64,000 bases of DNA, taken from assembly GCA_963854735.1 (NCBI GenBank), contig OY978106.1:1-64000 (forward strand), in the 5' to 3' direction. The notes beneath the pieces were generated by a model that was not told where the DNA came from, made no database searches, and was given only the letters and a program-made list of their open reading frames with translations. The translations under genes were made by a program, and so were the position numbers. This document shows, piece after piece, positions 23,048-37,426 of this stretch (positions are counted from its first letter, which is position 1; each line of letters begins with the position of its first letter). Source of the DNA: Marvania coccoides. Taxonomy: Eukaryota > Chlorophyta > Trebouxiophyceae > Chlorellales > Chlorellaceae.

Positions 23048-23534
23048 TAGTATATATGAATGATTTTGATGTGTTTTATTACATGTGCTGTTTTCGGTCG
23101 GCATACGCGAAAGAAGGGGCATACATAGACAGAGGGGGCGCTCTGGTGACACCTTTGATTTTTTTGTTCGAGATTATGTAAAGTCAGAAAGAAAAGAAAT
23201 GAAAGTGTAAACAAATACAGGTTTAATTTGCGCATGTAGTTGTACAGAAGGAGGACTTGAAGAAGAAAAAGTAAAAAAAAAAAGGGGGCGGCGTATATCT
23301 GACTGAGTTAATGATAAAGAATGAAAGGGGACTTCATTTGAGAAGCAAAGAGCTACTATTTATTGGTTGGTCGGTTAGGTTGTGACGTGCGTCTCGTTGA
23401 AAGCCGTAGACCAACTGCTGCTGGCTCCCATGCATGCTTTCTATCGTGGTGAATTGTGAGAGAGAAAAAAGGGGAACTCGATAAGAATGTACCTCCTTCT
23501 TGTTGCTCGTCCAAATGTGAGTTGTACATATCTA
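23048..23534. other. Convergent intergenic region
   Basis: 3' sides of the TBCC-clathrin gene and the RWP-RK gene. TGTAA at 23177-23181 suits the former. No coding region seen. Confidence 0.5.
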
Positions 23535-26150
<2,616 letters not shown>

Positions 26151-26420
26151 AATGCAGTTCCTCCTCCTGTTTTCGTTACTGCGAGACGTAAACACTTAAA
26201 TTCCGTAAATATGAAGAGTAATTTTTTGATTTACGAGCATTGCGTGGGAACGCAGTCAGACCACGCCCTTCTTATCTTCTCTCGTTTTATTCCGACATGT
26301 AATATTTTAAATATGCTACGAGACGCCCACAGCGAACCCTAATACATTGGGGGTGGAAAGATTGTTGGTTTTCACCCACAAAAACACAAACACCAGAAGT
26401 TGGCACTGCTCCCTCCCCCC

Positions 26421-27900
26421 TCACAGCAGTACCGTTGAGGGCTTCACCGCGCCGCCCTCCTCATCCGCTGCCCACACGTGCCACTCCATGTTTACAAACC
26501 TCCTGCCCTCGTCCAGCGCGTCCAGCGCCGCCTTTTGGCTCCAGCTCAGTCGCCATCCAAACAGCCCCTCGAAGTTGTCGCGAAGGTGGGGCTCGCCCCC
26601 GGCCTTGGGGATTACCGCCGTCCCGCGCTGCACCCCCCACCGCAGCAGCACCTGCGCAGGGGTGCGTCCCACCTCTGCCGCCACCCTCACCACCTCTGGG
26701 TGCTCCAGCAGCGCAGTGCCGCTGTGGCCCAGCGGGGAGTAGGCCACGCATGCCACCCCCTTGCGAGCGCACACCCCCACTAGCTTGCGCTGCGCCAACA
26801 GAGGGTGCAGCTCAACCTGCAGCACCGCTGGCTTCACCCTCGCCCACCCCAGCAACTCCTCCACCTGCGCAAGGCTGAAGTTCGACACCCCCAAGTGGCG
26901 CACCAGCCCTTGGTCCACCAGCGCCTCCATCTCCGCCCACGTGTCTTTGAGCGTGACCGAGGCGTCGTGGGTTTGGGTGCCAGGCTGCCACGCGTGCGGC
27001 CAGTGCACCAGCAGCAGGTCCAAGTGGCCGCAACCCAGGTCAGCGATGCTCTTCAGCACTGATTCCCGCAGCACGTCGGGCCTGTGGGCGTCGTTCCACA
27101 CTTTGGAGGTGATCCACAGCTGGGAGCGCGCAGCAGCAGCGTCGGGGGAGGCAGCCAGGAACCGGGATAGGGCCTGCCCGATGAGCGCTTCGTTGGCGTA
27201 CTGGGTGGCGCAGTCGATGTGGCGGTATCCCATCTCCAGCGCAGCAAGCACGGCGTCGGCTGAGCTCAGCTTGTAGGTGCCAAGTCCAAGCAGGGGCATG
27301 CGAGCGCCGCCTGGGAGCACCACAGAGCTGGGCTCGTGCACGGTAGTGGTGCGCGACGAAGGAGCGGGCTCATCAGCCGCCTGCGCGCGCGTTCGAAAAC
27401 CCATTTGTGTGCCTTTCTATATTATTGTAGACGTTGAACAAACAAAATCGATGTGTGGTAGAAATTTACGACTCACGTGTGTGGGCTTGTCCACGTAGCC
27501 TCGAGGCGCAGGTCCATTCCAGACGCCGGTGCGGTCCGTGGGGGGAGCCTCCTCTTCGCTGTGGTTGCTGCTGCCGCCGCCGTGACCTGCACACCACACA
27601 ATACCATGCTCAGGGCAAGGGCTCTCGCGCAATGGGAATTTATAACCAACAAAACTCACGGGCTTGGGCGTAGGATTCAGTCTGAGAGGGGTCTTTGGGG
27701 TGGTGGAGCAGGTATGAGAACGCATTTCCATACCACCCCACTGGTTGGCTGCCTGCGCGGTGGATTTTGAATGGAGATTTTTAATTGGGAGCAATGATCA
27801 GCATCTGAACATGCCATCAATCAAGAAAATGGATAAATTTGAAACATCTCTAGCTTGATGAATCAAAAGCAAAGTTCTCTCACGCACCGTCTTGGGCCAT
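26421..27900 (-). CDS. Aldo/keto reductase
   Basis: NADPH-dependent reduction of aldehydes or ketones, cytosolic. Four exons (27888-27900, 27660-27692, 27477-27586, 26421-27416) give 383 residues; the first 68 form a polar, low-complexity leader (Ser/Gly/His/Glu-rich) before the barrel. Barrel marks: MPLLGLGTYKLS, GYRHIDCATQYANE (catalytic Asp and Tyr), LWITSKVW (Lys), DLLLVHWPHAW (His), LGVSNFSLAQVEELL, AYSPLGHSG, TAVIPKAG. The 13-nt first exon and 33-nt second exon were chosen because they keep one frame from an ATG at 27900; a start at MGFRTRAQ inside exon 4 would also give a full domain. Substrate cannot be deduced. Confidence 0.88.
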
Positions 27901-28223
27901 CGCGACAGCAATCTACTCGGATGGTTGTAATTTGAGTTTATATATATATTAAAATACGCTGAAGCGGCTGCAATTTCTGTCCTTGATGTTCATTTGGGGT
28001 TGTGGGTTTTTTTGAACGAACCCAACCCAAAACACATACCCCCCCCCCGTTGTATTGGGTTGTGGTTTTTTTTGGTAACCCAAAACACATACCCCATTGT
28101 CGGGTATACTTGTTTTGGGTTGTGGAAGAGTTACAAAAAAACCCACAGCCCAAAACAATGGGGACATATATGTGTTTTGGTTTGTAATTTTTTTCCTGCC
28201 GCTCATACGGCCCCGTCACCCTC
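27901..28223. repeat. Fold-back minisatellite-like region between two leftward genes
   Basis: Within 27990-28195, TTGGGTTGTGG recurs three times about 60 bp apart (27996, 28055, 28115) and AACCCAAAACACATACCCC twice (28024, 28078); the reverse complement of the latter type (TATGTGTTTTGG) ends the block. Arms at 28112-28124 and 28143-28155 can pair over 12 of 13 bases. No gene seen. Confidence 0.75.
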
Positions 28224-29422
28224 TCAATACCCTGCCTCCCAGTCCACTACCAGCTCTGTCGGCGCCGGCCGTCCCTCCAGCACGCAATCCCGGTTGGCCA
28301 GCATCTGCTCCACCGCAGTGGCGATGTTTGTCATGCTGCTGACGTGGGGAAACACTCGAACACGGGGGTGAGCCCACAGCTGGGAGTCTGAAGGCAGCGG
28401 CTCATGCATGAACACATCCATTATCGCGGAAGACAGGTGCCCAGAGTCCAGCGCCGCCAGCAGGTCCTGCTCAACCAGGTGACGACCACGTGCTGCGTTG
28501 ATCAGCGCTGCCCCTCGCGGCATCGCGCCGAAAAGGTCAGTGTTCAAGATGCCCTCGGTGTGTGGCGTCAGCGGGAGCAGGTTGACCACCACGTCTGCTG
28601 CCTGGACGCACCGCTTCAGCTGGCCCTGCCCCGCAAAACAAGCTGCGCCGGCGATGCTGCGCGGTCTCCGCGTCCACGCAGACACAGCGTACCCCATTTT
28701 GATCAACACGTCTATGACCGCCTGCCCCATCACCCCCGCACCTAGCACCGACACCTTGAGCTCGGCGATGTCAATGTTTTTGAAATTCTCAATGTCCTTG
28801 GCCCATCGCGCTTCTCTCTGGGCTTCCCAGTACGCGTCGCACTTGCGCTGCACGTTTATAACGCCCCACAGCACCCAGGTGGCCATGCGCTCCGACATGA
28901 GGGGGTCGATCACTCGCAGGAGGGGGACGCTGCGGGGCAGCGTGGCGTCACCCAGCATGCTGTCTACTCCCGCCCCCATGGACTGGATGGCCTTCAAATT
29001 GGGACAGCGCTGTAGGATACCTGGCTGAGGGGACCAGCAGATGGCAAACTCTACGTTTGAGAGGTCTTCGCTGGGCTCAATGGGGGCCACGCGCAGGCGG
29101 AGACCGTGGCCGCGCAGGTACTCGGCCCATCGATCCACGCTCGCAAAGGCTGCACAAATAGTGAGCAGGTGGGTGTATTAAATGTAAATAATTTGAAATA
29201 AGTACAAGGTGGGAGCGGCAGGTGGAAATATATATTAAACCAAACCATCAAGGGCCAATCACACTCACTGGTAGCTAATAAAACCTCGCTTTCTGGGTGT
29301 CGGTTGATATATTGTGAGGGCTCGCTGTGTGTGGCATTTGTTGTGCGAGACATTTTAAATCTCAATCCGTGCTTGGGCACGCCGATTCGCAGCCAATGCA
29401 CCCTCCCAAACGCAGCCAGCAT
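28224..29422 (-). CDS. GhrA-type D-2-hydroxyacid dehydrogenase (glyoxylate/hydroxypyruvate reductase)
   Basis: Reduces glyoxylate or hydroxypyruvate with NAD(P)H. Two exons (29269-29422, 28224-29149), 359 residues from the ATG at 29422 or 336 from an in-frame ATG at 29353. The domain follows bacterial GhrA: SMGAGVDSML, VLGAGVMGQAV (dinucleotide site), SAWTRRPRS (basic residues where GhrA binds NADPH phosphate), NLLPLTPHTEGILN, catalytic Arg in NAARGRHLVEQ, Glu in DVFMHEPLP and His in FPHVSS. The upstream start adds a basic, acid-free leader (MLAAFGRVHWLRIGVPKHGLRFK) that resembles a mitochondrial targeting peptide. Gene is spliced, so it is nuclear and not bacterial contamination. Confidence 0.9.
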
Positions 29423-29610
29423 TCCCGACAATTTAACAGAGATATTTTTTAATTTTTTATATACAGTACCTTCCTGTGGTAGGAGTAAACTTTTAATTGT
29501 AATCCTTCTGGCGCCTGTTGGTCACTCCGCTGCTCCTCCTGGTCCTGTTGACTTTCAGGCAGCCCAGTTGTCGGTGGAGGCACGTTGAAGACTGCCACTT
29601 GCACCTTGCA

Positions 29611-30000
29611 TTAAACAGTGCCTCCACACTGGACGTACAGGCGAACGCGTGAAGGAGCAACAACAGCGTCAGTGACGACCAAGGCCTTTCCCTGCAAGTA
29701 ATCTAGGAAATCACAGCTTCAGGACGGGTGGAACTGAACGGGTGAAAACCCACGTTTTCGAAAGGCTCGGAGGTTGTACAGGATGTGTACTAATCGCGCC
29801 AGCGCCAAATGCGGTCACCACGTATATTCTGAAAAGGTTATTAGTTAGTTAGTCACCCTCACCCGAATACACTACCCTAGCTCAGTAAGTTCCAACGCCT
29901 GGCCAGAAACGCTGACATTCGATCTGCCCTTGGGAGAGTGCCCGTGGGAGATTGCAAAGGCGGCGGGATGGCCCTGGGAATTCACAAATGCGGTTGCACC
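29611..30000 (-). other. Possible small spliced gene or gene relic
   Basis: Three GC-richer minus-strand pieces with compatible splice signals: about 29880-29999 (reads ATAFVNSQGHPAAFAISHGH and SNVSVSGQALEL), about 29787-29830 after an excellent branch/acceptor (ACTAACTAACTAATAACC then TTTTCAG), and 29611-29691 (reads GKALVVTDAVVAPSRV then LYVQCGG before a stop). No start or signal peptide found upstream. The Ala/Ser/Gly/Val style is like the secreted protein at 40502. May be a real small secreted protein, or a decayed one. Confidence 0.25.
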
Positions 30001-30539
30001 TGTTGAAATTTAAAATCTGCTCAGACCACGCACGCACGCCCATCAACATTCATACTGCTGGGATACTTGTGCCAGACACACGCCAGGGAGGGATTCAGTA
30101 CGTGCTGGCGCGATGGGCATATGCATGGCGTCGGGGGTGCAACGGCTGCATACAAACAACAAAGGCTGATTCCAAATGCTAGCTCCCTGTGGGCCACGGA
30201 TGTAAACGAATTAAATTTTTAAATGGCAGGTACCAAAAAAATCGCTACTGAGCTAACATAGGAAAAAAGAGCGGTTGGAATCAGGTGAGTAGCAAGCAAA
30301 AAGCAAAGGAACGAACGAAAGAATTAAAAAAGGGAAAGCATGCAAGCAGGCCATACTACTAGATATATAAAATAGCAGCAAAAGAATACAAAAGTGGCAC
30401 ATCATCATCATCAATTTTGCGCGTGCGCATATAATAATACAAAAAGGAAGGGAGGCAGCGCGCCCACTGGCAGCCGCCAAACTGTTCTCATTCTCCAGTT
30501 AAATGATTTCAATGTAGCCTCCGCAATCTATCCATGTCC
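30001..30539. other. Intergenic
   Basis: No convincing gene on either strand. AT-rich 3' region of the second phosphatase gene at the right. Confidence 0.45.
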
Positions 30540-31934
30540 TCACACCACCTTGGGAATGTCAACCACAAACAGCGGCTCGTCAGCGTCCACCCCCATGAAC
30601 TCCACCCTCGCAGACCGACGCCCCACCTCCACGGCCACAAATCCGCTGCCGCCGTGCTGAAACGGGGAGTGCTTGTTGCCGTAGAACCCGCGGCCGATGT
30701 CTGACCCAGCCCCCGACGTAATGTGGTGGTACCCAGTGTCAGGGTCGTGCAGGTACTGCAGGTTGTGGTCGTGCCCCGCAAAGTAGCCCTGCACGCCGTA
30801 CCGTGTCAGCAGCGGCTCCACCTGGTCCACCATGTCCATGAACTCGTGGTCCCTGCGGTGGTTGGTGCGGATGGGGTGGTGCCCCACCACGAACCTCCAG
30901 TCCGCCCGCGACGCCGCCAGCCGTGCCTCCACCTCCCTCACCTGGTCCTCCCAGCTCTGCTGCGCCACCCCGCCGCGGTTGACAGCCCACACCTCCTCGG
31001 CGTAGCTGCGGATGATGGGGGTGGTGTCGATGAAGTGGATCTCCACCGCGCCGCCAGCCAAGGTGACCGTGAAGAAACGCTCGCAGTGCCAGCGTGGGTC
31101 GCGCTCCGCCAGGCGCACGTCCAGCTGGTGGGCGGGGCCGTAGAAGCACTCGTCGTTGTCGACGGCCTCGTTGGAGCAGTACTCGGGGGTGGTGTGAGGC
31201 TTGCGGGTCTCGCCGTAGTCTTTATCAAAAGAAGAAGAAGAAGAAGAAAACAATTAGCGCCAAAAAATTCTATAGATTACTTGCAACAATAAATAAAGAA
31301 ATCCAAATTTCTCACCGTGGTTGCCCAGCGCAGAGTGCCACGGCACATTCCGCAGCTCGGTGTGGTTGTAGATGTCCCTGAACGACTCGTCAAAGAGGGG
31401 GTCATCGGGGGACACAAGCCCAGCCTCGTAAAAGTTGTCTCCAGTGGAAACCACGAAATCGGGGCGGAACTGCCGCGCCTTGCGGGCCATGGCGTCCGCC
31501 ACCACGGTCTGGTTGCAGCACCCTCGCCTCCCCCAGTCCCCAATCACGAAGAACCTGGGGTAGTGTTGGAACCCAGGGATGGCGATGCCGGAGGTGGAAG
31601 ACCACAGCAGGGGCAGCGCGAATGCCAGCTCCACCACAGCGACGGCGATGACGAAGATGCTGGTGCCCACCAAGCACGCTGAAAGAATAAGAGGGGGGGG
31701 CGTCAAGGTCAGATTTTGGGTGGCGGAAAAAATGCACTGATGCTGCGTTTCAAAAAAAAGCTCGCCTGACTGGCGGCGCGTAGCTGGGACGACTTCTTGC
31801 TTCATGGATATGGAGTAGGCGTCTTCGATGGAGTTGGCAGGCTCAAATTGATACTTCTTCTTCACCACGAGAAGCGGCTCGACGGTATAATGGGCTTCTA
31901 TGTCGCTGCTTTCGGTCGAACCTTTGAGAATCAT
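30540..31934 (-). CDS. Membrane-anchored purple acid phosphatase (copy 2)
   Basis: Paralogue of the phosphatase at 5009-6522 with the same design. Three exons (31766-31934, 31316-31678, 30540-31219) give 403 residues. Signal-anchor helix at about 58-82 (GTSIFVIAVAVVELAFALPL), then metal-ligand blocks GDWG (103-106), GDNFY (136-140), GNHD across the exon 2/3 junction, VGHH and GHDHN. Intron 1 begins GC (CAG|GCGAGC) and is needed to keep phase; intron 2 is GT-AG. The start is the ATG at 31934 after a non-ATG extension. Divergent from dolichol kinase. Two same-strand copies 25 kb apart with different intron positions point to an old duplication. Confidence 0.92.
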
Positions 31935-32359
31935 GCTCAACGCCCACTTAGGAGCAGCGGGCGGGCTCTGGTGCCCTCAATTAAGGACGGCGAACTCGGA
32001 AGGAAAAAAAACTGTCAAATGAAAAAAACTCTTCTGCGGCGGCGACTGACAGCTTCAGTTATGAATTCAGCGCGGAATCATGGAATAAATACAAATTGAA
32101 AAAATGCGAATTAAATTGCTGGTTGGAAACGAACGAATTTTGAAAATAGATGCTCCTCGCGGTTTCTCGCTATTTGACTTCAATGTAGTTGAAGTGCCCA
32201 CAATTTTGGTATTCACTATACTATTATTTGTATATTCGCAATAAGAAAATGGGCTCTAGTTTCGGCGAAAGAATAGAAATTATAAAAACAAGAGAGATTT
32301 TAAACGTGTCCCCAGTTTTCTGAGTGATGAAGGCGTCCTGACGGGCTCGTAGAAGGCCA
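31935..32359. promoter_or_regulatory. Shared 5' region of phosphatase copy 2 and dolichol kinase
   Basis: 425 bp of AT-rich sequence between divergent starts; no specific element can be assigned. Confidence 0.35.
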
Positions 32360-34413
32360 ATGCATGCCGCCGCTGCGTTGGAGGCCGCGGTGGTCGCGAT
32401 CTCCAGCCTCATTGTCTCAGCGGCTTTGGCACAAGCGGGCGGCACCAACGGTACAGGTGAGGCTGGATGGGCGCTGAAACCTCACTGCCAATATAAGAAC
32501 ATGCATATTTTACCCAACCACATTCCCCTTCCCACTGCAGGATTTGTATTGGAGGCATTCTGCTGCATGCTGTTGACAGCGGCAGCGTTGGCGGTTGAGG
32601 CCATCTACGGAAAACACCTGGGTGAGCCATTTGCCACGTATCTTAAACTTTCAATCAAAGGAGGAGTTAATTATCTTGGTTTTCGCAACACGAATAATGT
32701 TTTTTTTTTTTCAGTATCTGTCTACCGCCAGCGGCAATCGCCTTCGCCTGGGCTGGCCGTGGGGGCGCTCACGGTGCCATGGGTGTGTGGAGCGTTGACG
32801 GCAAAGTGCAGCGCGGATAACTCGAATTATGGTGAGGTGTAACAAGAATAGAAACGGCCTGCCATTCTAAGTTCTAAGTTCTAAGTTCTAATCTCTAAAA
32901 TACATTCCTCCTCAACAACTCCGCAGTCTTGCCGGCTCTCTTCCTCCATCACTCTTTGGCCAGCTCTGCCCTGATTTTGGGCTTCCTGGTGTGGAAGGCT
33001 AACCAGGGGGCATCTGGGCAGCCACGCCACCACACAGGTGCGCACCTCGCAGCAGCCTCTCCCCCCACTGGACGCTTCTTTGCAGCTGCGCTGATAGGGT
33101 CTGTTGCCACTGCTTTTCTGGCCTTCTGGCCACCCTCTCTCCGTGTGAAGGACACCACGCTGCTGCTGCACCGAGCAAGAGCAGGGGCCAAGAGCGCCGT
33201 GACGCTGGGGGTATTCCACTCCACGGTGTCGCTGCTGCCCAACACGTTCACTCTGGGAGAGGGCATGGTCGTCTCACAGGGTTTTCAACTGCTGGCCACC
33301 GTAGTGTTTTATATTCTTCATGCTGCCAACCCTATGCACCACGCCATGGCGCTCTCCAGCTACTCCAAGAAAGCTGCGTGCATAGCATTCGGCGGCGGGG
33401 CAGGCGGGGCGGCTCTGGCGCTGCTGCTGCGTCCTGGGATGCATGGCGTAGCGGTGCAGGCTCGCGCTGCGCTGGCAGCAGTGGCCCTGGCCATGCTCTT
33501 GGGCTCTTATGCCGTTATTGATCACGCCCTATGGCTGCTGAGCTTCATTGTGGAGGACAGCGGCAGGGTTGAGGTGGTGGCAGGGTGGGCAGCATTGATG
33601 GCAGTGGCCCTCCCTGCCATGCACGCGCTGGCGCATCGCAGCAACGTCCCAAACATCATTGGTAAGACCTTGTTAATTTGTATGATAGCAAGAATGTCTT
33701 CTTTTCTATTTAGTATAATTTTAATCGATGGTTATTTATTTATTTATTAATACGCTTCACCCTTTTCTTTGTGTGTAGTTCGCAAGGGCTATCACGTGCT
33801 GGCCGTGGCCCTCTTCCTGCCCGCCCTCCTCACCCAGCCCCAGCTCCTGGGCATCGCCCTGTCCGTCGCCCTTGTCGTTTTGGTGGCAGTCGAGGTGGCA
33901 CGCACCGGGGGCATCCCTGGGGTCAGCGCCGAGCTGCAGCAGTTCATGGGGGCATTCGTGGACGGCAGGGATGCGGGGGCCATGTACGTCACCCACTTCA
34001 CCCTCCTCCTGGGCCTGGCGCTGCCTGTGTGGCTGTCTAATGCGATGGACGATGCCCCGCCTGCGGAAGTGGTCAACCGGCTGTGGCCGGCGGCGCTGGC
34101 GGGCATCATCGTGACGGGGATGGGCGACGCTGCGGCGTCTGTGGTGGGCAGCAGAGTGGGCAGGGTGCCAGTGGCGCAGGGCAGCAGGAAGACTGTGGAG
34201 GGAACAGCGGCGGGGTGGGCGGTGGCGATGGCGGCGTGGGGGGTGTTAATATGGGTGCAGGCGCTGCCGCAGATCGGTGGGGTGGGGTGGATGGCGCTGG
34301 GCGTGGCCACTCTGCTGTCAAGCCTGCTGGAGGCCTCCACAGAGCAGCTGGACAACCTCATATGCCCTCTGCATTATTTTGCTCTGCTCTGCTGTATTTC
34401 GGTTGCTGTTTGA
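32360..34413 (+). CDS. DOLK: Dolichol kinase
   Basis: CTP-dependent phosphorylation of dolichol in the ER membrane, supplying dolichyl phosphate for N-glycosylation and GPI synthesis. Five exons (32360-32456, 32541-32621, 32715-32831, 32927-33661, 33779-34413), all introns phase 1, 554 residues. Many membrane helices fill the protein. The conserved C-terminal catalytic region has VRKGYHVLAVALFLPALL, FVDGRDAGAMYVTHFTLLLG, the CTP site TGMGDAAASVVGSRVGR and KTVEGTAAG, and ends LEASTEQLDNLICPLHYFAL as in SEC59-type enzymes. The uniform phase-1 introns at codon G|xx are a regular feature. Intron 3 contains a short GTTCTAA repeat (32871-32891). Confidence 0.9.
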
Positions 34414-34460
34414 TAATTGCATTTTTTCGATTCATTGATACGCATTCTCCATACATAAAC

Positions 34461-34465
34461 TGTAA
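34461..34465 (+). terminator. TGTAA poly(A) signal of dolichol kinase gene
   Basis: TGTAA 48 bases after the stop codon. Confidence 0.55.
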
Positions 34466-34650
34466 CTCCACTAAGAATATCTCGTTAATATTGTCAAGTT
34501 CTTTTAGTTCAACAAGAAGATCACTTTTTTGAAATCGAGCCCGAAACAGCGAATAATTGCTTCTTAATATATGTAGTGACGCGCCCTTTAAGCGCCGTTT
34601 CTTTAAACACCCCGCTGGGTTTTATTTGTTTGTTTTTTTCTTATATAAAA

Positions 34651-35836
34651 ATGGCGTCCCGCCAGCTGAGCCGACTGGGCTTGCCGCCCCCTGTGGCTGC
34701 GCGCCTCGCCGAGCGCAACCTGCACACTGTCCGCGACCTGTACGCCCGCACGCTCCTCGACCTGGTCGAGCTGCTGGACCTCCCCTACGAGACGGTGCAG
34801 CAGGCTCTTCAGCAGGTGGCCCTTGCCGTTCTCCCCAAGCCAATCACCGCCCTGGAGCTGTTGCAACTTACCCGCACCTCCCCTGCCTCCCTCCGCACCA
34901 CGCTGCCCCCTCTGGACGCAGCCCTGAACGGGGGTCTGCCTGCTGGAAGCATCACTGAGGTGGTGGGCCCCGCAGGCCTCGGCAAGACCCAGTTCTGCTT
35001 CGGAATGTGTGCTGCCGCGTGCCTGGCGGGAGAGGGCAGCGTCCTCTACATCGACACAGAGCGCAAGTTCAGCGGGGAGCGGCTGCGGCAGATTGCGCAG
35101 GCGCGGTTCCCGGGCAGCTTCTCCACGCCTGCCGCTGTGACTGGCATGCTCGAACATGTGCTCATAAAGTACGCAGAGTCGTCGGCAGCGCTGCTATCGC
35201 TGCTGGAGGGGCTGGAGGTGGCCATCATCGACCACTCCATCAGGCTGGTGGTCATAGACTCCATTGCAGCGCTGGCCAGGGCTGACTACGGCGCCAGCGA
35301 CATTGTGGAACGACAGAAGATTCTGGGGCAGCAGGCCAGCAGGCTAAAGTACCTGGCGGAGGCGTTTCGCATACCCGTGCTTGTGACCAACCAGGTGACG
35401 ACAGCGATAGGAGGAGAAGGCGGTGGCGGGGGGTTGACGGCGGCGCTGGGCCCTATGTGGGCGCACGCAGTCAACACTCGCCTGGTGATGGCGGCGCAGC
35501 GAGGTGAGCAGCATTTTAATATGAATATGTTGTCGTTTATTTTGCATGACCTCGACATTCAAGAACAATTGGTGGTTTTCTCATGTTTTCCCCCAATTTC
35601 CGCCCCATTATACACTCGCAGATCCGTCGTCTGGCCAGCAGCTGCGAGTGCTGACCATCGCCAAGTCCCCTGCTGCTCCTGCCATCAGCTTGGCCTACCG
35701 AGTGGGGGCAGAGGGGGTGTCATGGATAGAGGGGGTGACCCCACCACAGCCAGAGCCGGGCAGCGTGGTGGAGATGGTGATCGCCAACTACCAAGCGTAC
35801 GAGAGCGAGGGAGGAGCGGCGTTTTGGGCGGCGTAA
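34651..35836 (+). CDS. RAD51B: RAD51B, RAD51 paralogue
   Basis: Homologous-recombination mediator, part of RAD51-paralogue complexes. Two exons (34651-35503, 35622-35836), 355 residues, close to human RAD51B (about 350). The N-terminus RQLSRLGLPPPVAARL is the RAD51B type of helical domain. Walker A GPAGLGKT at 106-113, Walker B RLVVIDSIAAL, then QASRLKYLAEAFRIPVLVTNQ (the paralogue SLKYLAEEF motif), and WAHAVNTRL. Preferred to XRCC3 because of the KLKRVGL-like start, LTTLPPLDAALNGG and the long EG-rich loop before AALGPMWAH. Start is the first ATG, in good context. Confidence 0.9.
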
Positions 35837-36385
35837 AACAAAGGCAAATAAATTCCTTTTGAGATGGCTACTCGCAGCATGGCGAAAATGAATATATATT
35901 TGGATTATATGTGCACCATAAATGAACAAAATACAATTGTAAAGATGTTTCAAGCTTGCACGAATGGCGGCGGCGTTCTGTTGTCCAACCTTCCCATTTT
36001 GTGGCCAGCCTCGGGCGATCTCCGTGAAGCAGCTGCCTTTGGTGAAGGTCCTGGGTTGTCAGCAAGCATTGTTCAGACGGGAGTCTATGTGCATGCCCAC
36101 AGTTAGTTACCAGGAAAAAGCCAGCTGAAAGCTGCTGATCATGAGAGCCTTGATCAAGATCAATTCATGGAAGGACACCTCAATGTACAGTTAGGGCTTT
36201 GAGTGGCTGAACTCGGTATATTTTGATAGAAATAATTTATATGAAAATCTTACGTTCTTAGGCCTTATTTTGCCGTCCAAAACCTTCAATTGAGCATTGG
36301 TTCTTTTTTTAAATCAAATCGAATTTTGCAAACAACCTCTTTAATTCAATTGCAACGAAACCGGCGGTTCATCTGCGTTTCTAAG
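35837..36385. other. Intergenic
   Basis: No gene. TGTAA at 35938-35942 is a likely poly(A) signal for RAD51B. The frame upstream of the mARC start is open but has no ATG. Confidence 0.5.
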
Positions 36386-37426
36386 ATGGCTGAAGACCCC
36401 GTCGTGGTCACGGAGCTCCGTATTTTCCCCATCAAGGCCTGCGGCGGCATCGCCGTTCCCGCTGCGCGCGTCACTGCCAAGGGCCTGGCCTCCCCAAACC
36501 TCATCCTCCGCGACCGCACCTTCGTGGTCGTCCGCGCAACCAACGGCAAGTTCCTCACCCAGCGCCAAATCCCGGGGATGGCGCTGATCCGCACGAGAGT
36601 GGAACCAGAGAGCGCCCTCAGAGCAGAAGAGCCCGCTGAGGGCGCTGAGCTGGTGGTGAGCGCGCCAAAAATGTCCACCGAGCTGCGCATCCCGCTGACA
36701 GAGGCTGGCAACACCGCCAAGCCGCACATCAACGTGACTGTGTGGGATTGGAGTGGCGTGGCTCTGGAAGAAAGCGAAAAAGCCGCTGCCTGGTTCAGTG
36801 AGCTGCTGGGCACCCCCGCCAAGCTGGCGCGCTTCGCGACGAATGTGGCGCACCGCCCTGCCAATCCTGAGTTTGCCCCTCCCCAGCACGAGATTGCGTT
36901 TGCCGACCAATTTCCCTTTCTGCTGGGCAACGAGGTGTCCATGGCTGATTTGAATGAAAGAATCGACGGGGAGGTGCTGCTGATAGACAGGTTCAGACCC
37001 AACATCGTGGTGAAGGGGGCTGGGGCGTGGGATGAGGACCAATGGGCCAGGGTTGAGATGGGAGGGGCGCTGTTTCTGAACGCCAAGCCGTGCACCCGCT
37101 GCAAGGTGAGAGAGCGAGAGAGAGAGTTTATAACAGTCAAATGATTTTCTCAATATGTTTATTAACCCTTTCATGATTTCATATATTTTCTTCATTTGGT
37201 CCGTTCTTTTTAGGTGCCCAGCATTGACCAAGCAACGGCTGAGGAGAGCGCTGAGCCGCTGCGTACGATGAACGTGATGCGTTCAGGCAAGGCCCTGGGG
37301 TGGGTCGACCCGCCCAGTTTCAAGATTTCTGTGTTCTTTGGGATCAATTTGTGCTGCGTGGCAGGGGAGGGGGCGCTGCTGAGGTGCGGCGACGCAGCCA
37401 ACGTGCTCGAGCGCAAAGATGTGTAG
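36386..37426 (+). CDS. mARC, molybdenum amidoxime-reducing component (MOSC protein)
   Basis: Molybdenum-cofactor enzyme that reduces N-hydroxylated compounds, with cytochrome b5 and its reductase as donors; in Chlamydomonas the homologue (ARC) also acts with nitrate reductase in NO formation. Two exons (36386-37105, 37214-37426), 310 residues. N-terminal MOSC-N barrel (VTELRIFPIKACGGI, RDRTFVVVRATNGKFLTQRQIP), then MOSC domain with FPFLLGNEVSMADLN, RFRPNIVVKG and the Moco-ligand block KPCTRCKVPSIDQAT (Cys239 is the expected ligand), ending FGINLCCVAGEGALLRCGD. No membrane anchor, unlike animal mARC. TGTAA follows at 37455-37459. Confidence 0.92.

Noticed and set aside
28224..29422. GhrA gene as bacterial contamination
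   Set aside because: It has a phase-consistent spliceosomal intron and lies between algal genes.
34651..35836. XRCC3 assignment
   Set aside because: N-terminal RQLSRLGL domain and LKYLAEAF motif fit RAD51B better.
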